NCBI GenBank assembly: GCA_049318625.1
Contig: JBMOGA010000074.1
Location: 1 to 16,743, forward strand
From: JBMOGA01 sp049318625
GTDB lineage: Bacteria; Pseudomonadota; Alphaproteobacteria; Rhizobiales; Hyphomicrobiaceae
DNA length: 16,743 nucleotides
Direction of reading: 5' to 3'
Position 1 is the first letter of the stretch; every line of letters begins with the position of its first letter. Shown piece by piece: positions 7,870 to 15,533 of this stretch. Below the pieces are notes generated by a model. That model did no database searches and was not told the origin of the DNA. It saw only the letters and a program-made list of their open reading frames with translations. Both the position numbers and the translations under genes were made by a program.

Positions 7870-9012
7870 GTGAGCCACGCCGATACCGACGACGACAAGC
7901 CCGAAGGCCCGCTCCGGCGCGGCTGGACGACGGGGAGCTGCGCGACAGCCGCCGCCCGCGCCGCCTACGAGCTGCTGGTCACCGGCGCCTGCCCGGCGAG
8001 CGTCGAGATCGCGCTGCCGAACGGCACCCGCGTCGGCTTCGCCGTCGCCCGCAGCGAGACCGCTGGGGACCGTGCCACGGCCGGCGTCGTCAAGGATGCC
8101 GGCGACGACCCCGACGTCACCCATGACGCCCTGGTGCTGGCCACCCTGTCGCCTGCCGCGCCCGGCGCCGGCGTGACCTTCCGCGCCGGCCCGGGCGTCG
8201 GCACCGTCACCAAGCCGGGCCTCGCCATTGCGCCCGGCGAGCCCGCCATCAATCCGGTCCCCCGCGACATGATCCGCGCCGCCCTCGCCGAGGCCGCCGC
8301 GGCCACCGGCGGGCCGCGTGACATCGTCGTCGAAATCTCCATACCCGGTGGCGAGGCTCTGGCAGCCCGCACGCTCAACGGCCGCCTCGGCATCGTCGGC
8401 GGCCTGTCCATCCTCGGCACCACCGGCGTCGTGATCCCCTATTCCTGCTCGGCCTGGATCCACTCGATCCACCGCGGCGTCGACGTGGCGCGCGCCTCCT
8501 GCCTGACCCACGTCGCCGGTGCGACCGGATCGACCTCGGAGGCCGCCGTCCAGGCCCTCTACCGGCTGGAGCCCACCGCCCTTCTCGAGATGGGCAACTT
8601 CGCGGGTGGCCTGCTCAAGTACGTGCGCCGCAACCCGATCCCGCGCGTCACCGTCGCCGGCGGATTCGCCAAGATGGCCAAACTCGCCCAGGGTCTGCTC
8701 GACCTGCATTCCGCACGCGGCAGCATCGACCGCGACCTGCTGGTGCGACTGGTGACGGCGGCCGGAGCGCCGGCGGAGATCCGGCAGCGGATCGCCGATG
8801 CCAACACCGCCCAGCAGGCGTTGGACGAGGCCCGCGCCGCCGGCCTGCCGCTCGGCGATCTGGTCGCCGATGCCGCCTGGCAGACCGCCGCCGACGTGCT
8901 CGATGGCAGCGGCATCGAGCTCGACATCGTCGTGTTCGACCGCAGCGGGACGATCGCCGGGCGCACCGCGCCCCGGCTCGCTCAGTCCGCCCGGCCGCGG
9001 AACCGCCGCTGA
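7870..9012 (+). CDS. cbiD: CbiD, (cobalt-)precorrin-5B C1-methyltransferase
   Basis: CbiD methylates C1 of the corrin ring on the anaerobic pathway (established). The 380-residue product starts with the family hallmark GWTTGSCATAAARAAYELL at about 18-36. It continues with GPGVGTVTKPGLAIAPGEPA, INPVPRDMI, RLGIVGGLSILGTTGVV and YSCSAWIHSI. I chose GTG 7870 because it places that hallmark about 17 residues in; no strong Shine-Dalgarno sequence precedes it. The same frame is open far upstream, antisense to cobB, but that part does not resemble CbiD. The gene is divergent from cobB with a 33-69 nt gap. Its last 31 nt overlap the end of cobM on the opposite strand. CbiD here replaces CobF, which is not found in the window, so it probably acts on precorrin-5 without cobalt. 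Confidence 0.93.
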   Translation: MSHADTDDDKPEGPLRRGWTTGSCATAAARAAYELLVTGACPASVEIALPNGTRVGFAVARSETAGDRATAGVVKDAGDDPDVTHDALVLATLSPAAPGAGVTFRAGPGVGTVTKPGLAIAPGEPAINPVPRDMIRAALAEAAAATGGPRDIVVEISIPGGEALAARTLNGRLGIVGGLSILGTTGVVIPYSCSAWIHSIHRGVDVARASCLTHVAGATGSTSEAAVQALYRLEPTALLEMGNFAGGLLKYVRRNPIPRVTVAGGFAKMAKLAQGLLDLHSARGSIDRDLLVRLVTAAGAPAEIRQRIADANTAQQALDEARAAGLPLGDLVADAAWQTAADVLDGSGIELDIVVFDRSGTIAGRTAPRLAQSARPRNRR

Positions 9013-9746
9013 TAGCCGGGGTCGTAAAGGGCACTCTCGCGGAAGTCCGCGACCGCCAGCGCCGGCCCGACCAGGATCAGCGCCGTCCGCTCGATCGCCG
9101 CGCCCTCCGCCACCCGGGCCGCGAGCGTCCCGACGGTGGCGCGCACGATCCGCTGGTCGGGCCAGCTCGCCCGCACAACGATGGCGGCCGGACAGTCGGG
9201 CCCGGTGCGTGGCAGCAGTTCGGCCAGCACACTGTCGAGAGCATGGATCGACAGATGGATGGCCAGAGTCGCTCCGGTGGCGGCATAGGCCGCCAGCGTC
9301 TCGCCGGGCGGCATGGCGGACGCCCGCCCCGGCGTACGGGTCAGCACCACCGTCTGCGCCACCTCGGGCAGCGTCAGCTCACGGCCGAGCGCGGCGGCCG
9401 CCGCCGCGAACGCCGGCACGCCGGGCGTGATCGTGTAGGCGATGCCGGCGGCATCGAGCCGTCGCATCTGCTCGCCGAGCGCGCTCCAGATCGACAGGTC
9501 GCCCGAATGCAGCCGGGCGACGTCGTGGCCCGCATCGGTCGCGGCCCGGCATTCCGCCACGATCTCGTCGAGCGACAACGGCGCGGTGTCGACGATCCGC
9601 GCCCCCGGCGGGCAGTAGCCGAGCAGGGCTTCCGGCACCAGCGAGCCGGCATAGAGGCAGACCGCACAGCGCCCGATCAGATCGCGGCCACGCACGGTGA
9701 TGAGATCGGGGGCTCCAGGCCCCGCGCCGATGAAGTGCACGGTCAC
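8982..9746 (-). CDS. cobM: Precorrin-4 C11-methyltransferase CobM
   Basis: CobM uses S-adenosylmethionine to methylate C11 of precorrin-4, giving precorrin-5. The 254-residue product is a typical class III (tetrapyrrole) methyltransferase. It begins VHFIGAGPGAPDLITVRG, has the Tyr-Ala-Gly-Ser motif LYAGSLVPEALL and the SAM-binding RLHSGDLSIWSALGEQM, then TPGVPAFAAAAAALG and a late VLTRTPGRASAMPPGE stretch. The GTG start at 9746 overlaps the cobE stop as GTGA, implying translational coupling. GGAG (9760-9757), part of a G8 run, lies 10 nt upstream. The frame stays open upstream through cobE, so a -1 shift at the G8 run would fuse CobE to CobM. The 3' end overlaps cbiD by 31 nt tail to tail. 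Confidence 0.94.
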   Translation of the reverse strand: MTVHFIGAGPGAPDLITVRGRDLIGRCAVCLYAGSLVPEALLGYCPPGARIVDTAPLSLDEIVAECRAATDAGHDVARLHSGDLSIWSALGEQMRRLDAAGIAYTITPGVPAFAAAAAALGRELTLPEVAQTVVLTRTPGRASAMPPGETLAAYAATGATLAIHLSIHALDSVLAELLPRTGPDCPAAIVVRASWPDQRIVRATVGTLAARVAEGAAIERTALILVGPALAVADFRESALYDPGYQRRFRGRAD

Positions 9747-10129
9747 GACGTGGTGTCTCCCCCCCCGGTCGCGATGGCGCAGGTCGCGGCTCCGGCGATG
9801 ATCCGCGCCACGATCAGGCGGGCGCCATCCCCCGCCGCCGCCAATGCCGCCGTCTCCGCGACCGACGGCACCCCCTTGAGATCCGCCACCCGCGCCGAGC
9901 GCGTGACGGCGCGGTCCGCTACGGCCTGCATGTCGGCGAGCGCCACAGCGATCAGCGGCACGCCGAGCCGCCGTGCCGCCGAGACGAGACCCGTCTCTCC
10001 ACACTTGTCCGCCAGCGTCGCAAGGGCTGCGAGCCTGACATCGCCGGCCTTTGCCAACGCGTCCTGCACCGCGGCAAGGATATCCTCCGCAGCCGCACCG
10101 GTCCGGCACCCGATCCCCGCGACCGTCAT
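9743..10129 (-). CDS. cobE: CobE, CbiG C-terminal-like protein
   Basis: This 128-residue protein matches the CobE/CbiG C-terminal domain. It starts TVAGIGCRTGAAAEDILAAV, has DKCGETGLVSAARRLGVPLI in the middle and ends with SVAETAALAAAG and ATCAIATGGG. The biochemical role of CobE is not firmly known. CbiG, to which it is related, opens the ring A lactone and removes the C20/C2 fragment in the anaerobic route before CbiD acts. With CbiD and without CobF in this cluster, CobE may contribute to that deacylation (inference). The ATG at 10129 overlaps the cobL stop as ATGA, and the TGA overlaps the cobM GTG, so cobL-cobE-cobM is a coupled unit. A run of eight G lies near its 3' end (9766-9759). 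Confidence 0.88.
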   Translation of the reverse strand: MTVAGIGCRTGAAAEDILAAVQDALAKAGDVRLAALATLADKCGETGLVSAARRLGVPLIAVALADMQAVADRAVTRSARVADLKGVPSVAETAALAAAGDGARLIVARIIAGAATCAIATGGGDTTS

Positions 10130-11376
10130 GGCTTCGTGACCCGCCAGTGCAGGATCGGCATGGCCGGCCGCCAGCCCTGCCGCGGCCCGACCGCCTCCGC
10201 GCGGGCCATCTCGAGCCGCACCAGCTCGCCGCCGAGGCGCGCGTAGCCGTCGAGGAGGATCGCCTCGGTCTCGAGCGTGACCGCATTGGCAACGAGACGG
10301 CCGCCGGGCTTCAGCGACGCCCACACGGCTTCGAGCACACCCGGCGCCGCGAGCCCGCCGCCGACGAAGATCGCATCCGGCGCCTCCAGCCCGGCCAGCG
10401 CCGCCGGCACCCGCCCGGTCACGATGTCGAGGCCCGGGACGCCGAACGCCGCGGCATTGCGCCCGGCGCGCAGCGCGCGATCCTCCCGCGCCTCGATGCC
10501 GATCGCCCGCAAGCTCGGGTCGGTCAGCAGCCATTCGATCGCGACCGATCCGGCCCCGAGCCCGACGTCCCACAACAGCTCGCCGCGCCGCGGCGCCAGC
10601 GACGAGATCGTCACGGCCCGGATCATCCGCCGGGTCAGCTGGCCGTCGTTCTCGAAAAGGTCGTCCGCGCGCCCCGCCGCCAGTCCCACGATCCGGCTGT
10701 CGCGCCCGGCGGCAACCTCGACGGCGACGAGGTTCAGCGGGTCGATCGAGTCCAGCGCGAAAGCCAACGCGGTCTGCCGCCGGATGCGCTCGCGCGGTCC
10801 GCCGAGCGATTCGAGAACGGTCACCGGGCTTTCGCCCAGGCCGCGCGCGGCGAGCAGCTCCGCCAGCGCCGCCGGCGTGCGCCCGTCCCACGACAGAGCG
10901 AGCAGGCGCGCCCCGGGTTGCAGATGGCGGATCACGCCGGCCAGCGACCGTCCATGCAAGGAGACCAGCGCAGTATCCTGCAGCGGCCAGCCGAGCCGCG
11001 CGGCAGCGAGCGAGAACGCACCCGGCTGCGGCACGCATTGCCATTCCCCCGGGCCGACCAGCCCCGTCAGGTGCTGGCCGATGCCGTAGTGGAACGGGTC
11101 GCCGCTCGCCAGCACGACCACCGGGCGGCCGCGCCGGGCCAGCAGGGTGGGAAACGCCGCCTGCAGCGGGCTCGGCCACGCCAGCGCGGTGCCGTGGATG
11201 AGCCCGGCCGCCAGTTGCAGATGTCGCGCCCCGCCGGCCACCAACTCCGCTTCGGCGATCAGCGCGCGCGCGCGCGCCGTCAGCCCGTCCGCGCCATCCT
11301 CGCCGATGCCGACGATGGACAGCCAGCAGGCGGCCGTGGTCTGTGCAGAGCTGGGCAGGACAGCATCGCGGGACAT
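10126..11376 (-). CDS. cobL: Precorrin-6Y C5,15-methyltransferase (decarboxylating) CobL
   Basis: CobL converts precorrin-6B to precorrin-8 by methylating C5 and C15 and decarboxylating the C12 acetate. The 416-residue protein is the usual fusion of a CbiE-like and a CbiT-like domain. The N-terminal half has SIVGIGEDGADGLTARARAL, the SAM-binding VVVLASGDPFHYGIGQHL and VPQPGAFSLAAARLGW. The C-terminal half has a Rossmann methyltransferase core, LLWDVGLGAGSVAIEWLL, followed by GIEAREDRALRAGRNA and PDAIFVGGGLAAPGVLEA. The start ATG at 11376 shares the CATG tetranucleotide with the divergent cobK start. No good alternative start exists and the Shine-Dalgarno sequence is weak. Its promoter, if it has one, must lie antisense within cobK. 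Length is normal for CobL. Confidence 0.95.
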   Translation of the reverse strand: MSRDAVLPSSAQTTAACWLSIVGIGEDGADGLTARARALIAEAELVAGGARHLQLAAGLIHGTALAWPSPLQAAFPTLLARRGRPVVVLASGDPFHYGIGQHLTGLVGPGEWQCVPQPGAFSLAAARLGWPLQDTALVSLHGRSLAGVIRHLQPGARLLALSWDGRTPAALAELLAARGLGESPVTVLESLGGPRERIRRQTALAFALDSIDPLNLVAVEVAAGRDSRIVGLAAGRADDLFENDGQLTRRMIRAVTISSLAPRRGELLWDVGLGAGSVAIEWLLTDPSLRAIGIEAREDRALRAGRNAAAFGVPGLDIVTGRVPAALAGLEAPDAIFVGGGLAAPGVLEAVWASLKPGGRLVANAVTLETEAILLDGYARLGGELVRLEMARAEAVGPRQGWRPAMPILHWRVTKP

Positions 11377-12154
11377 GGGACGCTCGATCAAGATCCTCGT
11401 TCTGGGTGGCACGACGGAAGCGTCCGCGCTGGCGCGCCGTCTGATCGGCGACGATCGCTTCGCGCCCGTGCTGTCGCTCGCCGGACGGACGGCCTCACCG
11501 CACCTGCCGCCGATCCCCCATCGCATCGGCGGGTTCGGCGGTGGCGACGGCCTCGCCCGCTGGCTGCTCGAACAAAGCATGGATGCGGTGGTCGACGCCA
11601 CGCATCCTTTCGCCGCTCGCATATCCGCCAATGCGGTCGCCGCCACCGGTGCCGCCGGCATTCCCCTGCTGTCAGTGGTCCGGCCGGCTTGGCAGCCGAC
11701 ACCGGGCGACGACTGGCGCGAAGTGGTGGATATGGCAGCGGCGGTCGCGGCGCTCGGCACCACCCCGCGCCGCGTGTGGCTGACCATCGGCGGCAACGAG
11801 CTGGCGGCCTTCCGTGCCGCACCCCGGCACACCTATCTGGTGCGCGCAGTTGACGCCCCGCCCGCCGACGCCTTGCCGCCCGATGCAACGGTGATCCTGG
11901 CCCGCGGCCCCTTCGACCTCGCCGACGAGCGCCGGCTGATCGCCGACCACCGGATCGAGTTGCTGGTGACCAAGAATTCCGGTGGAGCGGCGACAGCCGC
12001 CAAGCTGACGGCCGCGCGCGAGCTGGGCGTTCCGGTGATCATGGTGCAGCGACCGATCAAGCCGGCCGCCGAAACTGTGAGCGACGTCGCCGCCGTGCTC
12101 GCCTGGCTGGCCGACCGCCACGCTCAGATCTCGTCCTCGGACCGCGGAGTATAA
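11375..12154 (+). CDS. cobK: Precorrin-6A reductase CobK
   Basis: CobK reduces precorrin-6A to precorrin-6B with NADPH. The 259-residue product begins with the nucleotide-binding ILVLGGTTEASALARRL. It has MDAVVDATHPFAARISANA, VWLTIGGNELAAF, LLVTKNSGGAATAAKL and VPVIMVQRP, all typical of CobK/CbiJ. The ATG at 11375 lies in the CATG that also forms the cobL start on the other strand. The next residues are already the family core, so no later start fits. The 3' end overlaps cobJ by 31 nt on the opposite strand. cobK is thus wedged, in reverse orientation, between cobJ and cobL of an otherwise collinear minus-strand series. Its promoter would lie inside cobL. Confidence 0.94.
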   Translation: MGRSIKILVLGGTTEASALARRLIGDDRFAPVLSLAGRTASPHLPPIPHRIGGFGGGDGLARWLLEQSMDAVVDATHPFAARISANAVAATGAAGIPLLSVVRPAWQPTPGDDWREVVDMAAAVAALGTTPRRVWLTIGGNELAAFRAAPRHTYLVRAVDAPPADALPPDATVILARGPFDLADERRLIADHRIELLVTKNSGGAATAAKLTAARELGVPVIMVQRPIKPAAETVSDVAAVLAWLADRHAQISSSDRGV

Positions 12155-12888
12155 ACCCACGGCTGTCCATCCGTCCGCGGCACGATCCGCGTCCGGCGCG
12201 ATCCGACGATCACCAGCGTGCGCATGTCGATCGCTCCCGGATCGACATCCGCGAGGGTCGTCACCGTGGCCCGGACCTCGTCCGTCCCGGCCGCCCGGAC
12301 CAGCACGACAACGGTCTCGCCGCCCTTGAAGCCGCGCAAGAGTTCGAACGCCCGGCCGATCTGATGGGGCCGCGCCTTCGAGGCCGGGTTGTACAGCGCG
12401 ATCACGAAGTTCCCTTCGGCCGCGGCCTGCAGGCGGCGCGCAATGGTCGCCCACGACTTGAGATTGTCCGACAGCGAGATGGCGCAGAAATCGCCGCCGA
12501 GCGGGGCACCGACCGCCGCTGCCGCCGCCAGCATCGCCGTGACCCCCGGCTCCACCCGCACGTCGAGCGCCCGCCACGCGGCGTCTCCGGTCTCGAGGGC
12601 CTCGAAAACCGCCGCCGCCATCGCGAAAACGCCGGCATCGCCGCCCGATACCACGACCACCCGGCGGCCCTCGCTGGCAAGCCCCAGCGCCAGCCGCGCC
12701 CGATCGAGTTCGACGCGGTTGTCTGACGCATGCCGGCGCTGATCGGCCCGGATCGCCGGAATGCGATCGAGGTAGGGTCCGTAGCCGACCAGATCGGTCG
12801 CGGCGCCGAGCGCCGCCGTCACCGCCGGCGTCGTATGGCGGGGATCGCCGGGGCCGAGCCCGACGACGATCAGCGCGCCCGTCGTCAC
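12124..12888 (-). CDS. cobJ: Precorrin-3B C17-methyltransferase CobJ
   Basis: CobJ methylates C17 of precorrin-3B and drives the ring contraction to precorrin-4. The 254-residue protein begins ALIVVGLGPGDPRHTTPAV, has VGYGPYLDRIP, DNRVELDRARLALGLA, the SAM-binding VVVVSGGDAGVFAMAAAVFE, VEPGVTAMLAAAAAVGAPLG, LSDNLKSW and FVIALYNPASKARPHQI. All are characteristic of CobJ/CbiH. The GTG start at 12888 is fixed by a strong GGAGG at 12898-12894, 5 nt upstream, and by the GTGA overlap with the cobI stop. A longer frame up to 12951 is the antisense-free tail of cobI and not part of the protein. The 3' end overlaps the convergent cobK by 31 nt. Confidence 0.95.
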   Translation of the reverse strand: MTTGALIVVGLGPGDPRHTTPAVTAALGAATDLVGYGPYLDRIPAIRADQRRHASDNRVELDRARLALGLASEGRRVVVVSGGDAGVFAMAAAVFEALETGDAAWRALDVRVEPGVTAMLAAAAAVGAPLGGDFCAISLSDNLKSWATIARRLQAAAEGNFVIALYNPASKARPHQIGRAFELLRGFKGGETVVVLVRAAGTDEVRATVTTLADVDPGAIDMRTLVIVGSRRTRIVPRTDGQPWVYTPRSEDEI

Positions 12889-13643
12889 AACCGCCTCCCC
12901 TGGCCCGGCACCAGCACCATGGCGAAGTAGGCGGCCCGTTCGTCGCCGCACTCGGCCAACGGCACGATGCGCTCGCCCGCCATCGTGCCGCGCTCCACGT
13001 AGATGGCGCGCGACAGCAGGCCTGCCGCCGCCACGGCGCGGCGCACCTTGCCGAGGTTCTTGCCGAGCTTCATCACCACCGCGGCATCGGTGGCGGCCAG
13101 ACGCGAGGCCAGCGTCGCCTCGTCGAGGGTGCCCGGCAGCACGGTCAGAATGTCGTCGCCCCAGGTGATCGGCGCGTTGGCCCGCGTCCAGCAGCCCGAC
13201 ATGCCGCTGACGCCCGGCACCACCTCGGTCGGCACGTCATCGGCAAGCCGGCGCCACATGTGCATGAACGAGCCGTAGAAGAACGGGTCGCCCTCGGCGA
13301 GCAGCCCGACGGAGCGCCCCGCCGCCAGTTCCGCGGCGAGCCGTGCGGCGGTCTCGGCATAGAACGCCGTCATCTGACGCACGTAGTCGGGATCGGACAC
13401 CGGAATCTCGTCCGTCACCGGATATTCGAGCCTGAGTTCCGCCCGTCCGGGCGTCAACAAGGGCCCGACGATCGTGCGCGCGTTGCCGGGCCGTCCGCGC
13501 TTGGCGAAGTACGCGACCACGTCGACCGCCAGCACCAGCGCGGCGGCTCGCAGCGTCATATAGCGGATGTCGCCAGGCCCCACGCCGATGCCGTAGAGCG
13601 TGCCGGGTGTCGCCGTTCCACCGAAGGTGCCGAGCACGTTCAT
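12885..13643 (-). CDS. cobI: Precorrin-2 C20-methyltransferase CobI
   Basis: CobI adds a methyl group from SAM to C20 of precorrin-2, giving precorrin-3A, the first committed step of this cluster. The 252-residue class III methyltransferase begins with TLYGIGVGPGDIRYMTLRAA and has VVAYFAKRGRPGNARTI. The SAM-binding LLAEGDPFFYGSFMHMWRRL follows, then VPGVSGMSGCWTRANAPITW, LTVLPGTLDEATL and AAVVMKLGKNLGKV. The ATG at 13643 overlaps the cobH stop as ATGA, with GAGG a few bases upstream. Its own stop overlaps the cobJ GTG. It is part of the coupled cobG-cobH-cobI-cobJ run. CbiL is the anaerobic counterpart, but the neighbouring CobG supports the CobI name. Confidence 0.95.
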   Translation of the reverse strand: MNVLGTFGGTATPGTLYGIGVGPGDIRYMTLRAAALVLAVDVVAYFAKRGRPGNARTIVGPLLTPGRAELRLEYPVTDEIPVSDPDYVRQMTAFYAETAARLAAELAAGRSVGLLAEGDPFFYGSFMHMWRRLADDVPTEVVPGVSGMSGCWTRANAPITWGDDILTVLPGTLDEATLASRLAATDAAVVMKLGKNLGKVRRAVAAAGLLSRAIYVERGTMAGERIVPLAECGDERAAYFAMVLVPGQGRRL

Positions 13644-14272
13644 TCGACCTCGCTCGCCAGCGCGTTGACGGCCGCGGCGGCCATCGCGCTGCCACCCCGG
13701 CGCCCGCGGACCACGAGGTAGGGAACGCGGCCGTCGCTGGCCAGCGCGTCTTTCGACTCGAGCGCGCCGACGAACCCGACCGGGATGCCGATGACGGCGG
13801 CCGGCCGCGGCGCCCCCTGATCGAGCAATTCGAGCAGCCGGAACAGCGCCGTCGGCGCGTTGCCGATCGCAACCACCGCACCGGCCAACCGCGGCACCCA
13901 CAGATCGAGCGCCGCCGCCGATCGCGTCGTCGCGAGCCGGCGCGCCAGATCCGGCACCCGCGGATCGTCGAGCGTGCAGACGACGTCGTTGCCGGCCGGC
14001 AGCCGGGCGCGCGTCACGCCGTTGGCCACCATTTTGGCGTCACAGAAGATCGGCGCGCCGGCCACCAGCGCCGCCCGAGCCTGCCTCGCGAAATCGTCTG
14101 ACATTGCGATGTCTTGGACGACGTCGACCATGCCCGAGGCGTGAATGATCCGCACGGCGACCTTTTCGGCGAGGCCCTCGAACCGCCGCAGGTCCGCCTC
14201 CGCCCTGATGATCGCGAACGAGCGCCGGTAGATCTCCCCGCCGTCGCGGATATAATCGCGCGGGTCAGGCAT
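13640..14272 (-). CDS. cobH: Precorrin-8X methylmutase CobH
   Basis: CobH moves the C11 methyl of precorrin-8 to C12, yielding the orange hydrogenobyrinic acid. The 210-residue protein has the catalytic His at 44 in RIIHASGMVD, plus FCDAKMVANGVTRARLPAG, AIGNAPTALFRLLELLDQG, AAVIGIPVGFVGALESK and VPYLVVRGRRGGSAMAAAAV. All are conserved in CobH/CbiC. The length is normal. The ATG at 14272 overlaps the last 8 nt of cobG, and the TGA overlaps the cobI ATG. The gene lies inside the coupled minus-strand series, so its expression probably depends on the cobG promoter. Confidence 0.96.
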   Translation of the reverse strand: MPDPRDYIRDGGEIYRRSFAIIRAEADLRRFEGLAEKVAVRIIHASGMVDVVQDIAMSDDFARQARAALVAGAPIFCDAKMVANGVTRARLPAGNDVVCTLDDPRVPDLARRLATTRSAAALDLWVPRLAGAVVAIGNAPTALFRLLELLDQGAPRPAAVIGIPVGFVGALESKDALASDGRVPYLVVRGRRGGSAMAAAAVNALASEVE

Positions 14273-15533
14273 GGGCCGCCGCCCCCCGCGCCAGAACGCC
14301 CGCGAGATCTCGTGTCACGTCGCGGGCCGCGACCACGCCGGCCGGCGGCGTCGCCGCCGTACCCTGCCGCACAACGCCGAAGCGGCCATCCTCCCCCACC
14401 AGCACGAGATCGGCCGGTGCCGAGCGCGCGCAACCCTTGGCACACCCGGACACGTGTAGCGAGCCGAGCCCCAGCGCCGCCAGCTGCGGCGCCAGTGCCC
14501 GCGCCACAGCGCGCGTGTCGACCGACGAGGAGGTGCAGGCCGGGGCGCCGGGACAGGCGTCGACCGCCAGCAGCGGATCGCCGGCGTCCGTGACGAACCC
14601 GGCCGCGCAGGCGACGCTCACAAGGCGCTCGGCAGCATCGGCGTCTCGGATCGGGGCATAGATGGCGCGCCACGGCGACACGCGGACCTCACCCACACCG
14701 GCGGCCGCGAGCAGATCGCACAAGGCGGCGAGCGCGCACGCATCGGTCCGGCCGAACGCCGCCGCGAGGCCGACGGCGAACGTCGCACCCTGGCATTGCA
14801 ACGGCCCGAGCGGCAGCGGACCCGGCCGGCCCGACACCGGGACGTGCACCGCTTCGCGCGCGACGCCCGTCAGGCGGGAGATCTCGGCGTCGGACAGCAG
14901 CCGCGCACGCCGATGGTTGCCGTGCAGGGCCGGCACCAGCGCCCGCGCGATGGCCGCGGCGGCCGCCGCCGCCCGATCGGCCGGCTCACGCGCCACGACA
15001 ACGTATCCGCCGGGCCGCTCCACGCCGATCTCAACGGCATCGCCCGCGGCCGCCGCCAGGCGAATGTCCGCCTGCTCGCCAGCGAGCGACAGGAGCCCGC
15101 CGCCATCGACCAGGAAGCCGAACTTCCCGGGCAGCGCCTGCAGCATCGGGTCGGCGACCAGCGCCGCCTCGAGGGCCCGCGCGACGGGCCGCAAATCCAG
15201 CGCCTCGGCCGGATCGATCCCGGCCAGCGGATTGACGAGCACATTGCGCACGGCCTCGGCCTCCGCCGTGGCGTCGAGCAGCCCGCCGTCGGCCAAGGTG
15301 GCCGTGATCCCGTCGAGCGTCTTCGCCGAGACGCCGCGGATCTGCAGGTTGCCCCGCCGGGTCAGGTCCAGCACGCCGTTGCCGCAACGCCGGGCCGCAT
15401 CCGCGAGCTTGGCCAGCGCCGCGACGGGGTAGGCGCCGACCCGCGGCCGCGCGCGCACGATCAACCCGTCGCCGCTGGCCATCGGCCTCAGCGCGCCCGG
15501 ACACCAACCGCGAACCTCCGTCGCCTGCCTCAT
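14265..15533 (-). CDS. cobG: Precorrin-3B synthase CobG (O2-dependent Fe-S monooxygenase)
   Basis: CobG hydroxylates precorrin-3A at C20 with molecular oxygen and forms the ring A lactone, priming ring contraction in the aerobic route. It belongs to the nitrite/sulfite reductase ferredoxin-like family. The protein has VRGWCPGALRPM near the start, LTRRGNLQIRGV, and four [4Fe-4S] cysteines at about 327, 333, 364 and 368 (CPGAPAC and SGCAKGC). ATG 15533 is chosen because GGAG lies 9 nt upstream. ATG 15548 would add five residues but has no visible ribosome-binding site. The gene heads the cobGHIJ run and ends with an 8-nt overlap into cobH. About 133-148 nt separate it from a divergent DUF2798-type gene. 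Alternative oxidases such as CobZ look quite different. Confidence 0.92.
   Translation of the reverse strand: MRQATEVRGWCPGALRPMASGDGLIVRARPRVGAYPVAALAKLADAARRCGNGVLDLTRRGNLQIRGVSAKTLDGITATLADGGLLDATAEAEAVRNVLVNPLAGIDPAEALDLRPVARALEAALVADPMLQALPGKFGFLVDGGGLLSLAGEQADIRLAAAAGDAVEIGVERPGGYVVVAREPADRAAAAAAAIARALVPALHGNHRRARLLSDAEISRLTGVAREAVHVPVSGRPGPLPLGPLQCQGATFAVGLAAAFGRTDACALAALCDLLAAAGVGEVRVSPWRAIYAPIRDADAAERLVSVACAAGFVTDAGDPLLAVDACPGAPACTSSSVDTRAVARALAPQLAALGLGSLHVSGCAKGCARSAPADLVLVGEDGRFGVVRQGTAATPPAGVVAARDVTRDLAGVLARGAAAHA

Noticed and set aside
9747..10292. Upstream extension of the cobM frame as a separate gene
   Set aside because: It overlaps cobE and cobL in another frame and has no motif. 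It matters only as the open frame that would allow a CobE-CobM fusion.
11262..11277. (GC)8 dinucleotide run inside cobL
   Set aside because: It encodes part of the ordinary N-terminal TARARALIAE segment of the methyltransferase domain. Such runs are expected in a genome this GC-rich.
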